Shown: positions 46,701 to 57,000, counted from the stretch's first letter. The stretch: DNA of 64,000 nt from Lamellibrachia columna (GCA_963662155.1 OY759261.1:62933917-62997916), one strand, 5' to 3'. Notes: a model not told the origin generated them from the sequence alone. A program made the numbers and translations.

Positions 46701-49700
46701 CCTTGTTAATCTATTTGCATCTCTGTCACTGGTATGCGGCTTCATTGGTTTAGACCGGCTCGTGACAAAAAGCATGTCAAGAGGCACAAAAAGAGATTGA
46801 TCTAGACAGAAATATTTGGTTATACATGAATTAGTTTTAGCTAGGTTAGTCTTTCTTATTGTGTAATCATCATACGTTTATAACAGTAATTTTCCAGATT
46901 GTACAATTCCACCATAAATCTTCGGTTGTCCCTTGTTCTAATAATGATTTGCGCGTCCCTGTTCACCATTATGCTTAATGATTCTGTTTTGTTGTGCCTC
47001 TGAACCCAGGTTCCTGAGGATAGAGGTGCCATAGAAGTTAATTATTATTATTATTCAGAGATTAAGATAATTAATACTAGTGCTAGCAAGTGACATAGCA
47101 TGGGGCTCACAAAAGGTTTGTATCATTAAATGTGTTAACTGTGTCAATATTGAACAAAAGCACACACCAGTCACTAGGACTATACACTTCCCCTTTAACT
47201 TGTGATTGATATCATTTATATTTCCAGCTCTACCGACATGGAGATCGTAGTCCAATAGATCCTTTTCAAACTGACGCATACAAAAATAGTTGGCCACAGG
47301 GATATGGTCAACTTTCTACGGTAGTGTATATATATATAACGTGCATGCATGCAGTAGGTATTGTAACTTTATTTTTAAAAATTTTAATAAAAAATGTACT
47401 GTATTTGAAATATGAAACCTAATTTGTATACTGACTACAAATTTATAAGATTACAGATATGTGGTATTGTTGTTGATTACAGATGGGCGTTGTTGTTTAC
47501 AGATATAATTGTGTACAGATATGTGTTGTTTACATATATGTGGTGTTGTTTATAGATAGGTATTGTTGTCTACAAATTGGTGTTGTTGTTTTGCAGATAG
47601 GTGTTATTTACAAAAAGCTGTTGTTGTTTACAGATAGGGATGCGACAGCAGTATCATCTGGGTCAGTATCTGCGACAACGTTACATGCTTGACCACAATC
47701 TTCTCAACATGACCTACATTCGCGATCAGGTACCGTATTTAATAAGCATGGGTTCAGGTAGAAAATATCAGTTACAGTTATGATTAGAGTACCCCTGTAA
47801 TTTCTTATTACAACATTTACAATGTAGTGATTGGCATAGTAACTGGGTCAGTATCTGCGATAATGCTAAGTGCTCGACCACAATGGGCATTGTAGCTCAG
47901 AGTAACATTGAGCACTCTTAAGGCCATTTTTTGCCGTGATTTATCATGTGACACTGTGTCGCATGATAGCACATGCAAGTAAATTGTGTGTGCATGTAGA
48001 CGAGCTACTTGTCTAGACACCGTGGCCTAGATCTTGACTGTCGCCACTCCCGCTTTGAGCTTTCATGAAAGGTCATGACTGGTTCCCGGCTGCTTCAAAG
48101 TCGGGGTTAACAGACTAAAATGTTATAAAGAATATTAATAAGAACAAATGAAGGATAAATATAATGATAATACAGTCATCACAATGTGTATTTAATGCTG
48201 TAAAACTATATCTTGTTTTCACTGGTCAGATCTATGTTCGCTCGACTGATATGGAACAGACTCTGATGAGCGCCTACTGCAACCTCGCTGGTCTGTATCC
48301 TCCCACGGGCTCCCAGGTGTGGGATCCACAGATCCCCTGGCAGCCGATCCCTGTTCATACAGTGCCCCGGGTGGAAGATAAGGTAGTGTGACTCATCTGT
48401 AAGTGAATCTTTGCAAGTGCCCCAATCTTAACTCCCTTGCCGATCCTGATTGTTTGCGTGGTCAGTGCTGTAAGTGGGACACTGGGAAGGCGGAAGATAA
48501 GGTGACTGTCACAGTCTTAGCCAGCGACTCACCCATCCGACGACCCATTCGCCAACCCATCCACCCTTTAGGACAGGTTGTTGAAATTTAAAGTATTTGG
48601 GTTAATGGTATCTTTTAATTTTGTGGGGAAATGTTCATGAACTAGTGTGTAGATGCAGTGATATGTGTTTATATGGAGGGAAATGTTCATGAACTCGTGT
48701 GTAGATACAGTAGGCCTCAACATTGACATTGGCCTAGAGCCTTTTTTGGGGCTGTCGGGCCAGAAGTTTCCATTTTTTACTGGTCCGGTGGGCCATGTAA
48801 CATAGTTTCAGATAATTTTATCCCATTAGTCACAGGTCATCGTTTCAATTGCTTGTCCTCGCCATCCACCCTGGCGCTACAATCTTCATCTCATCTGATT
48901 TTGTGTTGTTGCTTCATATAGACTATAGTTGCCATCTTGTTTTGATATGTACGAGCCTCACAAAACGTCTGCATGTCGTGCAGACTTTTTGTGAATTGTG
49001 GACTCCTATACATTACCAGTATAGTATAGGTATATCGCAGCATTTTCTTCTGCGTATACGTATCGGCTATCACGATTCACCTTCGACGTACCGATTTCAT
49101 ATAAACCGACTGGTTCATAGACTGTCCGCTAGGTGTCACGACAGCGCCTAACATACATTCCAGGACCCGCTAGGGTGCAGATAGCCAAGTTTACTGCAAC
49201 TTTGTACTTCAGTCCAAAAGTTTATATTCGAAAGAAATAAACCCAATTGTAACAGTCATAGTTAAATGCATTGTCAGGTTCGGTTCGTCCGTTGTATTTT
49301 GGAGTATAACTAGCTGTAACTTGATATGCACGCGACAGCATCACCTGTCGTTCTCAAAATGCGACCTGCTGCGCCTGCGGATTCGACAGTCAGAGGGCAT
49401 ATGATTCTCAAACAATTCGTGGAGCAACATTGTCTGCCATACAGAATACTGACTGAAAGCATGAAAGTAAATCATTAATGGCAAAATAAATAACGGCCAA
49501 ACTCGCATCCTTCGACTTGTAATGCGATGTATTGCAAAAAATAGTGGGTTTTTTAATCAATAAAAACATTTTTGGGCCAGTAACCTTTTATATCTACTGG
49601 CCCGATGGGCCACTGGCTATAAAAGCTTAATGTCAAGGCCTGTACAGTGTTTGCAGTTACGTTGTATTGTTGAAATGTTCATGTAAATACAGTATTTACA

Positions 49701-52700
49701 GTAATTTTTTTTATTGTAGGAATGTTCATGAACTAGTGAGTAGATACAGTATTTACAGTTGTCTGTGTTGTGGGAATGTTCATGAACTAGTGGGTAGATG
49801 CAGTATTTGCAGTTATGTTTGTGTTGTGGAAATGTTCATGAACTAGTGTATAGATGCACTGAAACCACTTTGCATGTGTTTTCAGTTGCTCTCTATGGGC
49901 GTAGAGTGTCCGGCAGCCACACAGTTGCACAAAGAGGTCCAGAACAGTCCCACATTCATAAAGGAGGCACAGAAGCACAAAGTAGGTCAAAGGTCAAACA
50001 GACACCTGGTGCCGATAAAACACAACTTGTTTTTTATTAGTGTTCAGTGTTCGGCTGTCAGTCAGTATATGGATGATTTTTAGTGGAGTTCAACACGTAT
50101 TCTTCTATTGGTGTATGTCATAATTTTCTCTGGCACTGCGTAATCATAAATAAAATAAAACAAATGTTGCTCTAAAAGTTCCACTGTTTGTGTTGATTTC
50201 TTCCAGGAGTTTTACAAATACCTGTCGAAATACACGGGTGAAGACATCGATTTCACCCACCAGAAGTGTAACACATTTATGTGCGAGGTAAACATTGTCA
50301 TAGTGTGTGTGTGTGCTATCTAGCAGCCAGTGTCTGCTATTAACCAGTGTGTCCCCAACCAACTATTGTGTCTCCTAGCAACCAGTGTGTATCTACTAGC
50401 AACCAGTGTGTACCTCCTGGAGTGTACCTCCTAGCAACCAGTGTTTGTCTCCTAACAACTGGTATGTGCCTCCTAGCAACCAATGTGTGCCTCCTAGCAA
50501 CCAGTGTGTTACTAGAGTAGAGTGAATCTACAGTAAGTTCAACATATTGAAGTAACATGTTTGGTAGAATCTACCAAGATGCTTTATATACAGTATCTGC
50601 AGTTGGTTACATTTATTACTGTGCTCTGTGAATACAATTGTTTGCATGCCTACTCTGCACGTCTCGGTGGCAGTTACTTGCTCTGGGGCACCTATCCATC
50701 CCAATTGTCAGATCCATTTGCCTAGCAACCAGGTCCGTGAAGCTAACAAACATGGCTGCCTCTGTCCAACATTCAGTCGTATTTTCTGTTGTATTTCTGG
50801 CCCAAACATTTGTATTTGCAACAAAAACCAAGGGCAATGTTGTGAAACAGTATCTGGGAAAACTTTATCTGGCAAATGTATGACCCCCTAGTGATGTAAA
50901 ATATATAAACATGGTTGCTAATGTATGACCCCCTAGTGATGTAAAATATGTAAAGATGGTTGCTAATGTATGACCCCCTAGTGATGTAAAATATGTAAAC
51001 ATGGTTGCTAATGCAAAGCTCAATATATATTACGCTTATAATTATGATTGTGACATCAGACTCTGGATCTGACAAGTGTGTCCGTTGTATCATGGGAATT
51101 TAACTTCTTGGTATATGATGAATTTTGTGAACATCTTAGTGAAACATATTTTGAAAACAGTTGTAAAATTTAACAACGGATTCTGTTTAGTGTTCACTAC
51201 TGGATTGTGACTAAACCATCCAGTTGGGGCAATGCCATCATAGTGGTCTGGAAAGAAAAGTACAAAACTTTTTCTTTTACGTCTGTCGCTTTGCCGACGA
51301 ATGTAGCTTTGAAAATCTTGTTGTACTCATTCAAGTCAGCCTTGAAAACACACCTGTTTTCTGCGACATACTTGTGATTCATTGCAACTGCTGTGCAATT
51401 GAAGACAGAGAATGTGAACCGAGCCAGCATTTGTAGTCGAAACTGCAACTGACAGCAAGAGAGATCTGCAACATTTTAACATTACTGATGTTTTATATTT
51501 AACGTTGTTTACCAATTTGTTTTATACTCAACCTAACTAGTCTATGTTATGTTATATTTCATGTTGCTGCTATGTTAATAACCTTGCATCATTATATTTA
51601 CATACCCATCGTAATTTTTATCTTAAAAAGAAATATTATATATATAATTTATTTGCTATAGTACAAGTATTGTTTTATTGCAACGTGCTATTTTAATCAG
51701 ATTCTCTGTAAAGTACTGAGAATTGTATTGGATGGGGCACTTCACAAAATAAATATTTCTATTATACAGTTGGCACATAACATGACTCTGCCTGATTGGG
51801 CACTGAAGAAGTGGGACAACATGAACACTGTTGTTGAGAAGTCATGTGAAATCGAACAGAAATCTTTCATGTTCTACCTCGGACTTGACTACACACACAC
51901 ATTGAAGCGGTTGCGAGGGGGTGAGGAATGTGTGTGCTATCAGGGCCTCTGTGAATGTGTTCATGTGGTCCTTGTGTTTCTATCAGGTCCTCTGTCACGT
52001 GTTCATGTGTGTTCCACCAGGTCCTCTGTCATGTATTCCTTGTGTGTTCCACTGGATCCTTTGTCATGTGTTCCACCAGGTCCTCTGTCATGTGTTCAAA
52101 TGGTTGTTGTGTGTTCTACCAGGTTCTGCCATGGTTCCTTGTTTGTTTCACCAGGTCTTTTATCATGTGTTCATGTGGTCCTTATGTGTTCCATCCGGTC
52201 CTCTGTCATGTGTTCAAATGGTTGTTGTGTGTTCTACCAGGTTCTCTGTCATTTGTTCCTTGTTTGTTTCACCAGGTCTTTTATCATGTGTTCATATGGT
52301 CCTTGTGTGTTCCATCAGGTCCTCTGTCACATGGTTCTTGTGTGTTCCACCAGGTCCTGTCATGTGTTCTTTGTGTGTTTTTTTATCATGTGTTCATGTG
52401 GTTCTTGTGTGTTCCACCAGGTCTTTTATCATGTGGTCCTTGTATGTTCTATCAGGACATCTGATGTGTTCCTTATGGGTTCTACTAGGTCCTCTGTGAC
52501 GTGGTCCTTGTGTGTTCCACCAAGTCACGTGTTCATGTAGTCCTTGTGTATGCCACCAGGTTATATTTCATGTGGTCTTTGTGTGTTCCACTTGGTCCTC
52601 TGTCATGTGGTCATTTTGTGTTCCACCTGGTCCTCTGCCATGTTGTCCATGTGCACTGCACCAGGTCCTCTGTCATGTGGTCCTTGTGTGTTCTACCATG

Positions 52701-55403
52701 TCCTCTGTCAGGTGGTCCTTGTGTGCTCCACCAGGTCCTTTGTCATGTGGTCCTTGTGTGTTCTACCATGTCCTCTGTCAGGTGGTCCTGGTATGCTCCA
52801 CCAGGTCCTTTGTCATGTGGTCCTTGTGTGTTCTACCATGTCCTTTGTCATGTGTTCATGTGGTCCTTGTGTGCTCCACCAAGTCCTCTGTCATGTGGTC
52901 CTTGTGTGTTCTACCATGTCCTGTGTCAGGTGGTCCTGGTATGCTCCACCAGGTCCTTTGTCATGTGGTCCTTGTGTGTTCTACCATGTCCTTTGTCATG
53001 TGTTCACGTGGTCCTTGTGTGCTCCACCAAGTCCTCAGTCATGTGGTCCTTGTGTGTTCTACCATGTCCTCTGTCAAGTGGTCCTGGTGTGCTCCACCAG
53101 GTCCTTTGTCATGTGGTCCTTGTGTGTTCTACCATGTCCTCTGTCAGGTGGTCCTTGTGTGCTCCACCAGGTCCTCTGTCATGTGGTCCTTGTGCGTTCT
53201 ACCATGTCCTCTGTCATGTGTTCATGTGGTTCTTGTGTGCTCCACCAGGTGTTCTGCTCAAGGAGATGATAAAGAACATAAATGCTTCTATCGCACAAGG
53301 CGGGAACCAACACACAAAACTCTTCATGTATTCAGCTGTAAGTTCTCCTTTCTTGCATTCCTACAGTTACGGTCAGTTGACTCTGCTTAACAGATTCAGC
53401 CATTTAATAGAGTAAAATATCTTAGCTGGGATAGAATCACTTCCTATTCCCACTGTATTAAAGAGCACCATTTAAGTGATTCAGCCGCTTAATAAAATAA
53501 AATCAGCCTCTGGCCTGAAATGATTCTGTTAAGCAGAGTTCACTGTATCAGTGCAGTTGGATAACCTCTGCCCAATTTACAATTATGTTTAATAGATTTC
53601 AACATGCGTAGACTACGAGGAGATTGGTTGTAGCACGACACCACTGTGGCTCATTTGCTGAGCGCATTGCAAGTCTACAATCGCATGATTCCTCCATACG
53701 TAGCCACTGTCTTAGTGGAACTGTACAACGCCAGTGGTAAATACAGCGTCCAGGTGCAGTATAGAAACGACTCCAGCAGGGAACCGTACATCTTACAGAT
53801 CCCTGGTACGTATCCAAGCATCTAGAGAAAAGGTCTAGCTTGTTAATCATGTGTTGAGCCAGCCATCTAAGCTTGCTCTAGCCTGCATTGGCCATTGTTT
53901 GGAAAAATGTCATAATTTTATTCTTGGGTATTTTGAGAAAAACATAAAATATTTGTAGGACAAAGCTTTTTTGACAGCTGTTAATCGACGTGAACCCATA
54001 TTTCTTTCAAGTTTTGCTAAAGAAGTCAATGAAAAATTTTACACTGCGACACATTCATAGAAATGACAGCTGTAAGCGTGTCCTATTTGAAACAAAGCAA
54101 GCATTTTTTTAATTGATTCATTCATGTAGAGCCACTCCTACAGTTTTATACTTACCTGAAAGGTTTTGTAAAGTTATGATAAAATTGCTCAATGAAATTT
54201 ATGGTAGTTTATTTTGAGTAATTCATGACTTTTCATCCACACCATTTATCATGCGGTTAATTAACCTAGCCTATCTTAAAGAAATTACCAACAGTGGCAC
54301 ATTTTACGGGGGAAAGACTGACTTCTGAATATTTCAAACACTACAAAAAAAGTGTAAAAAAGGTGACCAACTGTTTTAAACTGTTGTTCACTAATGAATG
54401 CACTTGTATTCGATAATTGTTTTAATTAAACTTTTGTCACTGTCATAGGTTGTACAGCATACTGTCCGTATGACAAGTTTCTCGCACTCACATTTGACAT
54501 GGTCCCTGTCGACTGGGACGCTGAATGTCAGGGACCATCTCATAACCGTCATGGTAAGTGACATCTTTCAGTGTTGTTATTCATTTACTTGATGCAACCA
54601 TCTACGTTGATCACCAACATGTTCAGTTAAATTAATTTACATGCTATTTTAACCATGTCCGGGGCGATTAACATAATATAATCATTAACTTGCATAAATT
54701 AAAATTAACTTAACTACCAGTAGTCAGATTTCAAAATACAAGTTAAATTAAGTGAAAAAGTCAAAGAAAAGTTAACTTAACTAGTTAATCTAGTTGTTAA
54801 TCGTTCCATACGTAGATGAAACCATGTAGAGTATTATGAAGCAGTGCTTTGTATTTAGTTTTACTTTTGGTCTTCACTCTACGTTAACTATGAGAATGAC
54901 AATGTAAAACAAACATGTTTTGTTGTTCAGTTTCTTCACAGGGTCAGCAAACGATAAAGGGAAACAAAAGTCCTGCTTTTGGGCCTACGCACCTATAAGA
55001 GTTACTTAAATACAATTACCATTTGCAACTCTGGTTAACATGTCAACCCTCAATCAACTTGAAAAATTACCAGAATCTCCTACTTTTAGAACACATTCTG
55101 AGTAAATCACTTGCATGATAGTCTTACTTTTAGGTGCATAGCCCAAAACTATGATTAATGTTTTGCTTTAAAAGTTATATGTTGTCATTTTCCTCTTCTT
55201 TGTTTCCACTGCAGCCTGTTATCTTACAAGTACGTATCTCAGTGTTGTCTTTTTTGGCAGGTCTGCTGTTGGCTGTTGCCATGACAACATTATTGTTGGC
55301 CGTGTTGGTTGCAAGTGTCAGCCTCTTTGTCATGCATAGACGGAATAAGAAGCTGTCTAACCAAGGTTACAAAGTCGTGCCGGATGAAATCACTGAATTA
55401 TAA
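37738..55403 (+). CDS. ACP2: Lysosomal-type histidine acid phosphatase, paralogue 2 (catalytic Arg lost)
   Basis: Eleven exons: 37738-37848, 47228-47320, 47634-47729, 48230-48382, 49886-49981, 50207-50287, 51770-51920, 53249-53337, 53634-53805, 54449-54553 and 55261-55403, in the same phases as paralogue 1, giving 429 aa. It has a signal peptide ([10 protein letters not shown]...), LYRHGDRSP with His41, and AHD at His291-Asp292. The motif that reads D-V-D-R-T-L-M-S-A in paralogue 1 is D-M-E-Q here, so the phosphate-binding arginine (Arg79 of mature prostatic phosphatase) is Gln110. The membrane helix is followed by [16 protein letters not shown], again with GYxxV. A second version of the last exon lies at 56468. 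Intron 1 carries several CR1 copies, intron 7 a 1.3-kb acceptor minisatellite. Activity is probably reduced or altered; the open frame and intact splice sites argue for an expressed gene. Confidence 0.9.
37918..38012 (-). mobile_element. Older CR1 copy, 3' end (part 1 of 2, split by copy B)
   Basis: Reads gatttaacaagatttgcc through aacaatgttcatc on the plus strand, the CR1 3' end inverted. The sequence continues without loss at 42067 (tacttttaacccgccctcct), as in copy A, so copy B was inserted into this one. Confidence 0.8.
38013..38976 (+). pseudogene. CR1 copy B ORF1 (esterase domain, N-terminus lost)
   Basis: Contains the second cysteine pair of the finger (CRGC), the [10 protein letters not shown] linker repeats, the SGNH blocks GDSIVRKTD and HVGTNN, and a C-terminal stretch absent from copy A ([20 protein letters not shown]). 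The frame ends KFCWEG, whereas the downstream sequence still reads like coding in another frame ([20 protein letters not shown]), so there is a frameshift near 38970. Confidence 0.85.
39112..41965 (+). pseudogene. CR1 copy B ORF2, endonuclease-RT with several breaks
   Basis: The endonuclease section is open to 39510, where TCA in copy A is TAA here. It continues in shifted frames at 39483-40409 ([12 protein letters not shown]) and 40354-40734, then RT from 40628 ([35 protein letters not shown]) to 41515 and a C-terminal part at 41619-41965 ([10 protein letters not shown]). At least four frame breaks are visible. Confidence 0.88.
42067..42296 (-). mobile_element. Older CR1 copy, part 2 (5' side)
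   Basis: Continues the older inverted copy after the insertion of copy B. It encodes, on the minus strand, [16 protein letters not shown] and [14 protein letters not shown], and is 5'-truncated at about 42296, where non-LINE sequence (gcggccgggggtggg) starts. Confidence 0.85.
42297..42860. other. Intron 1 sequence shared with paralogue 1
   Basis: The stretch 42350-42470 (ctttgtatcgata, tttagct, catcagctaaac, gctgataagaa) matches 9975-10090 in intron 1 of paralogue 1. This shows that the gene duplication included intron 1. Nothing else recognised. Confidence 0.6.
42865..46712 (+). mobile_element. CR1-type LINE, copy C, older and degenerate
   Basis: 5'-truncated in ORF1 (starting near [12 protein letters not shown]). 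ORF1 esterase part at 43155-43763 ([20 protein letters not shown]); endonuclease start at 44053; a deletion of about 300 bases near 44497 joins MGDFNHGH directly to the linker; RT blocks at 45165-45981 ([36 protein letters not shown]). The end (46620-46712) is ccaatggcttccttatccat and cttgttaaaccttgttaatc. Clearly more diverged from A and B than they are from each other. Confidence 0.88.
46713..47227. other. Intron 1 remainder, nothing recognised
   Basis: AT-rich, with a short (ATT)n run at 47040-47056. No element or conserved signal seen before the exon 2 acceptor. Confidence 0.4.
47455..47633 (+). repeat. Acceptor-containing minisatellite, intron 2 of paralogue 2
   Basis: About nine variable units of roughly 20-24 bases (tgttgttgtttacagatatg and variants such as ttgttgattacagatgggc and ttgttttgcagatagg) lead into exon 3, whose acceptor and first bases (tttacag, ATAGGG) form the last unit. 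Most units keep a CAG after T/G-rich sequence. The shorter counterpart is at 12600-12653. Confidence 0.85.
47842..47884 (+). pseudogene. Fragment of exon 3 duplicated in intron 3
   Basis: actgggtcagtatctgcgat followed by aatgctaagtgctcgaccac matches the middle of exon 3 (gggtcagtatctgcgacaac, atgcttgaccaca) at about 88% by eye, with no splice borders. A decayed exon piece, comparable to the exon 7 relic in paralogue 1. Confidence 0.7.
47935..48115. repeat. Dispersed repeat fragment (copy 2)
   Basis: Counterpart of 4640-4870, sharing gtgtgcatgtagacgagct-like and ccactcccgctttgagcttt-like stretches. Class unknown. Confidence 0.45.
48291..48487 (+). other. Probable gene-conversion tract (paralogue 2 side)
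   Basis: From ggtctgtatcctcccacggg in exon 4 to gtaagtgggacactggga in the intron it is nearly identical to 13303-13505. The intronic part keeps an open frame in both genes ([16 protein letters not shown]), which is best explained by the recent exchange rather than by a hidden exon. Confidence 0.6.
48635..49860 (+). repeat. Intron 4 minisatellite of paralogue 2, split by a TIR element
   Basis: Units with gttcatgaactagtg and gtagatacagtattta occur at 48635-48710 and again at 49643-49860; a 932-bp element (48711-49642) sits between. The same words form the intron 4 array of paralogue 1. Confidence 0.8.
48711..49642. mobile_element. 932-bp non-autonomous TIR element with TACAG duplication
   Basis: The left end is TAGGCCTCAACATT and the right end, read inward, CAGGCCTTGACATT. 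Inside both ends lie gggcc-rich blocks (gtcgggccag, ggtgggccat; and ggcccgatgggccac). It is flanked by TACAG at 48706-48710 and 49643-49647, and the flanks join to restore the minisatellite unit. No transposase. The ends recall hAT-type elements, but the duplication I can see is 5-6 bases, not 8, so the superfamily is open. Confidence 0.65.
50310..50515 (+). repeat. 21-bp minisatellite after exon 6 of paralogue 2
   Basis: About nine units of tgtgcctcctagcaaccag and variants, starting about 25 bases after the exon 6 donor; equivalent to 16125-16268. Confidence 0.9.
50878..51008. repeat. 45-bp tandem repeat, intron 6 of paralogue 2
   Basis: Three nearly identical units containing gtatgaccccctagtgatgt and aaacatggttgctaat. 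Confidence 0.9.
51320..51480 (+). mobile_element. Possible LINE 3'-end remnant
   Basis: On the plus strand the stretch reads [16 protein letters not shown] before a stop, resembling the C-terminal end of many LINE ORF2 proteins. No RT domain is attached. Weak. Confidence 0.3.
51940..53248 (+). repeat. 1.3-kb minisatellite made of the exon 8 acceptor, paralogue 2
   Basis: Some 30 or more units of about 35-47 bases: catgtggtccttgtgtgttc, then a yaccaggtcctctgt or taccatgtcctctgt section. The last unit, gtgtgctccaccag|GTGTTCTG, is the real acceptor of exon 8. Many units keep CAG|GTCCT (decoy acceptors); a large sub-class has ccatgtcct instead and has lost the AG. Homologous to, but much longer than, the 41-bp array at 17632-17925. 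Long frames in all three phases (240-304 codons) come from the repeat. Confidence 0.92.
53374..53545. mobile_element. 172-bp MITE with about 20-bp TIRs
   Basis: Left end cagttgactctgcttaacag, right end its near-complement (ctgttaagcagagttcactg), followed by TA. It lies 36 bases after the exon 8 donor of paralogue 2. The small size and TIRs suggest a Tc1/mariner-type MITE. Confidence 0.65.
53806..54448. other. Intron 9, nothing recognised
   Basis: AT-rich sequence with no repeat or element that I could identify. Confidence 0.35.
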
Positions 55404-57000
55404 ATTGTGACAATGACGCTGTCGAGTGAAAGTGAAGACTATAATGGCGTCAATAGTACGACTATGGTATCGACAACTAATTAACGGCACCGTTTTTATT
55501 CATGCTGAAGGGTGTTAAAATGTTGGACTCAGGAGGAACGACAGAAAGTTATATCTTATTTTCAAGAGATATATCAAAACGTAGGTATATCTTTTAAAGG
55601 TACCAGGCACCAAGGTGATCATTTTTATTATAAAATCTTGTTATAAAAAAGAATACCAAACTTGCATTCAGCATGGAAGATTAAATTTGCCTCAAAACAT
55701 TCCAATTATGTATACAAAAGGTGTACTTTTAAATGCACAAAACCATCAATCAGCTCATCAATTCTTCACACGGTCAGCAAATGATAAAGTCTTGCTTTTG
55801 GGCCTACGCCTCTATAAGAGTTACTTAAATATATAACCATTTGCAACTACAATTAAGAATGTCGCCAGTGGTTTACTAAGAAACCTTGTTGAACACACAG
55901 CATCTTAATATCATGGGCCAGATTACACTGTTAGATAACCCAAAGTCATGAGTGTCATAGTCTAGCAAAATTTGCTCGCCAAATGAAAATATATTTGTAT
56001 ATATACACCTATTTCTATGTTTGCCTGAAGGTAATGGCCATGCTGTTTGCATACAAACTCAACTTATGTAACTTGTTGTGGCCTTTGTTTACTAAACTAA
56101 TCCCCTAGCTTTTGACAAAATAGCACGTTTGTTTGAGACTGTTGGTTCTGTGTATGCCAGCCTCACTTAATATGTCATGCATAGTCTAGGTTACCCAATT
56201 TTCATAGAACTGTGCCTGCGCTTATTGGTCGCTCTGGTTAACATGTAATCAACAATCAACTGGAGAAATGACCAGTCTCCCAGTTTTAGAACACATTCTG
56301 AGTAAATTACCTGCATGATATTCTTGATGTCTTACTTTTAGGTGTATAGCCCAAAACTATGATTTACGTTTTGTTTTAAAATTTGTATGTTGTCATTTTC
56401 CTCTTTGTTCCCACTGCAGCCTCAGTTATCTTACAAGTACGTATCTCAGTGTTGTCTTTTTTGGCAGGTCTGTTCTTCCTGGCTGTTGCCATGACAACAT
56501 TATTGTTGGCCCTGTTGGTTGCAAGAGTCAGCCTCTTTGTCATGCATAGACGGAATAAGAAGCTGTCTAACCAAGGTGACAAAGTCGTGCTGGATGAAAT
56601 CACTGAATGATTAATAGTGACAACGATGCTGTCGAATGAAAGTGAAGACTATAATAGCGTTAATAGCATGACTAAGGTATCAACAACTAATTAACGGCAC
56701 CATTTTTATTTATGCTGAAGGGTGTTAAATAGTCGGACTCAGGAGGAACGACAGAAAGTTATATCTTTTTTTCAAGAGATATATCAAAATATATGTATAC
56801 CTTTTAAAGGTACACGGGACCAGGCTGATAATTTTTATTATAAAATCTTGTTATAAAAAAGAATACCGAACTGGCATTCAGCATGGAAGATTAAATTTGC
56901 CTTGAAACATTCCAATTATGTATACAAAAGGTGTACTTTTAAATGCACAAAACCATCAATCAGTTTACTACTTTACAGTAAGACAGCTGGTAGTGGAAAG
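54930..57000 (+). repeat. Tandem 1.2-kb duplication carrying the last exon
   Basis: Blocks before and after the last exon occur twice with an offset of 1207 bases: ttctgagtaaat, tcttacttttaggtg, cagttatcttacaagtacgt, the exon itself, and downstream caggaggaacgacagaaagt and ccaattatgtatacaaaagg. A block with gggcctacgc and ctataagagttacttaaata appears at 54990 and 55800. Both copies keep a full acceptor (ttttttggcag). Confidence 0.88.
56468..56610 (+). CDS. ACP2: Alternative last exon of paralogue 2, sorting tyrosine replaced
   Basis: A copy of exon 11 with the same phase-2 entry (GT CTG), membrane helix ([20 protein letters not shown]) and tail [16 protein letters not shown], ending TGA one residue earlier than the first copy. 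The codon TAC of the GYKVV signal (55368) is GAC here (56578), so the YxxV motif is gone. The polypyrimidine tract and AG before it match those of exon 11a. Either version would splice to exon 10 in frame. Use of this exon requires skipping 11a and its polyadenylation site, so it may be a silent duplicate. Confidence 0.7.

Noticed and set aside
51921..53415. Overlapping 169-304-residue open frames, Cys/Val/Ser-rich
   Set aside because: All come from translating the acceptor minisatellite in intron 7 of paralogue 2 in its three frames; they run through a real splice site into exon 8.
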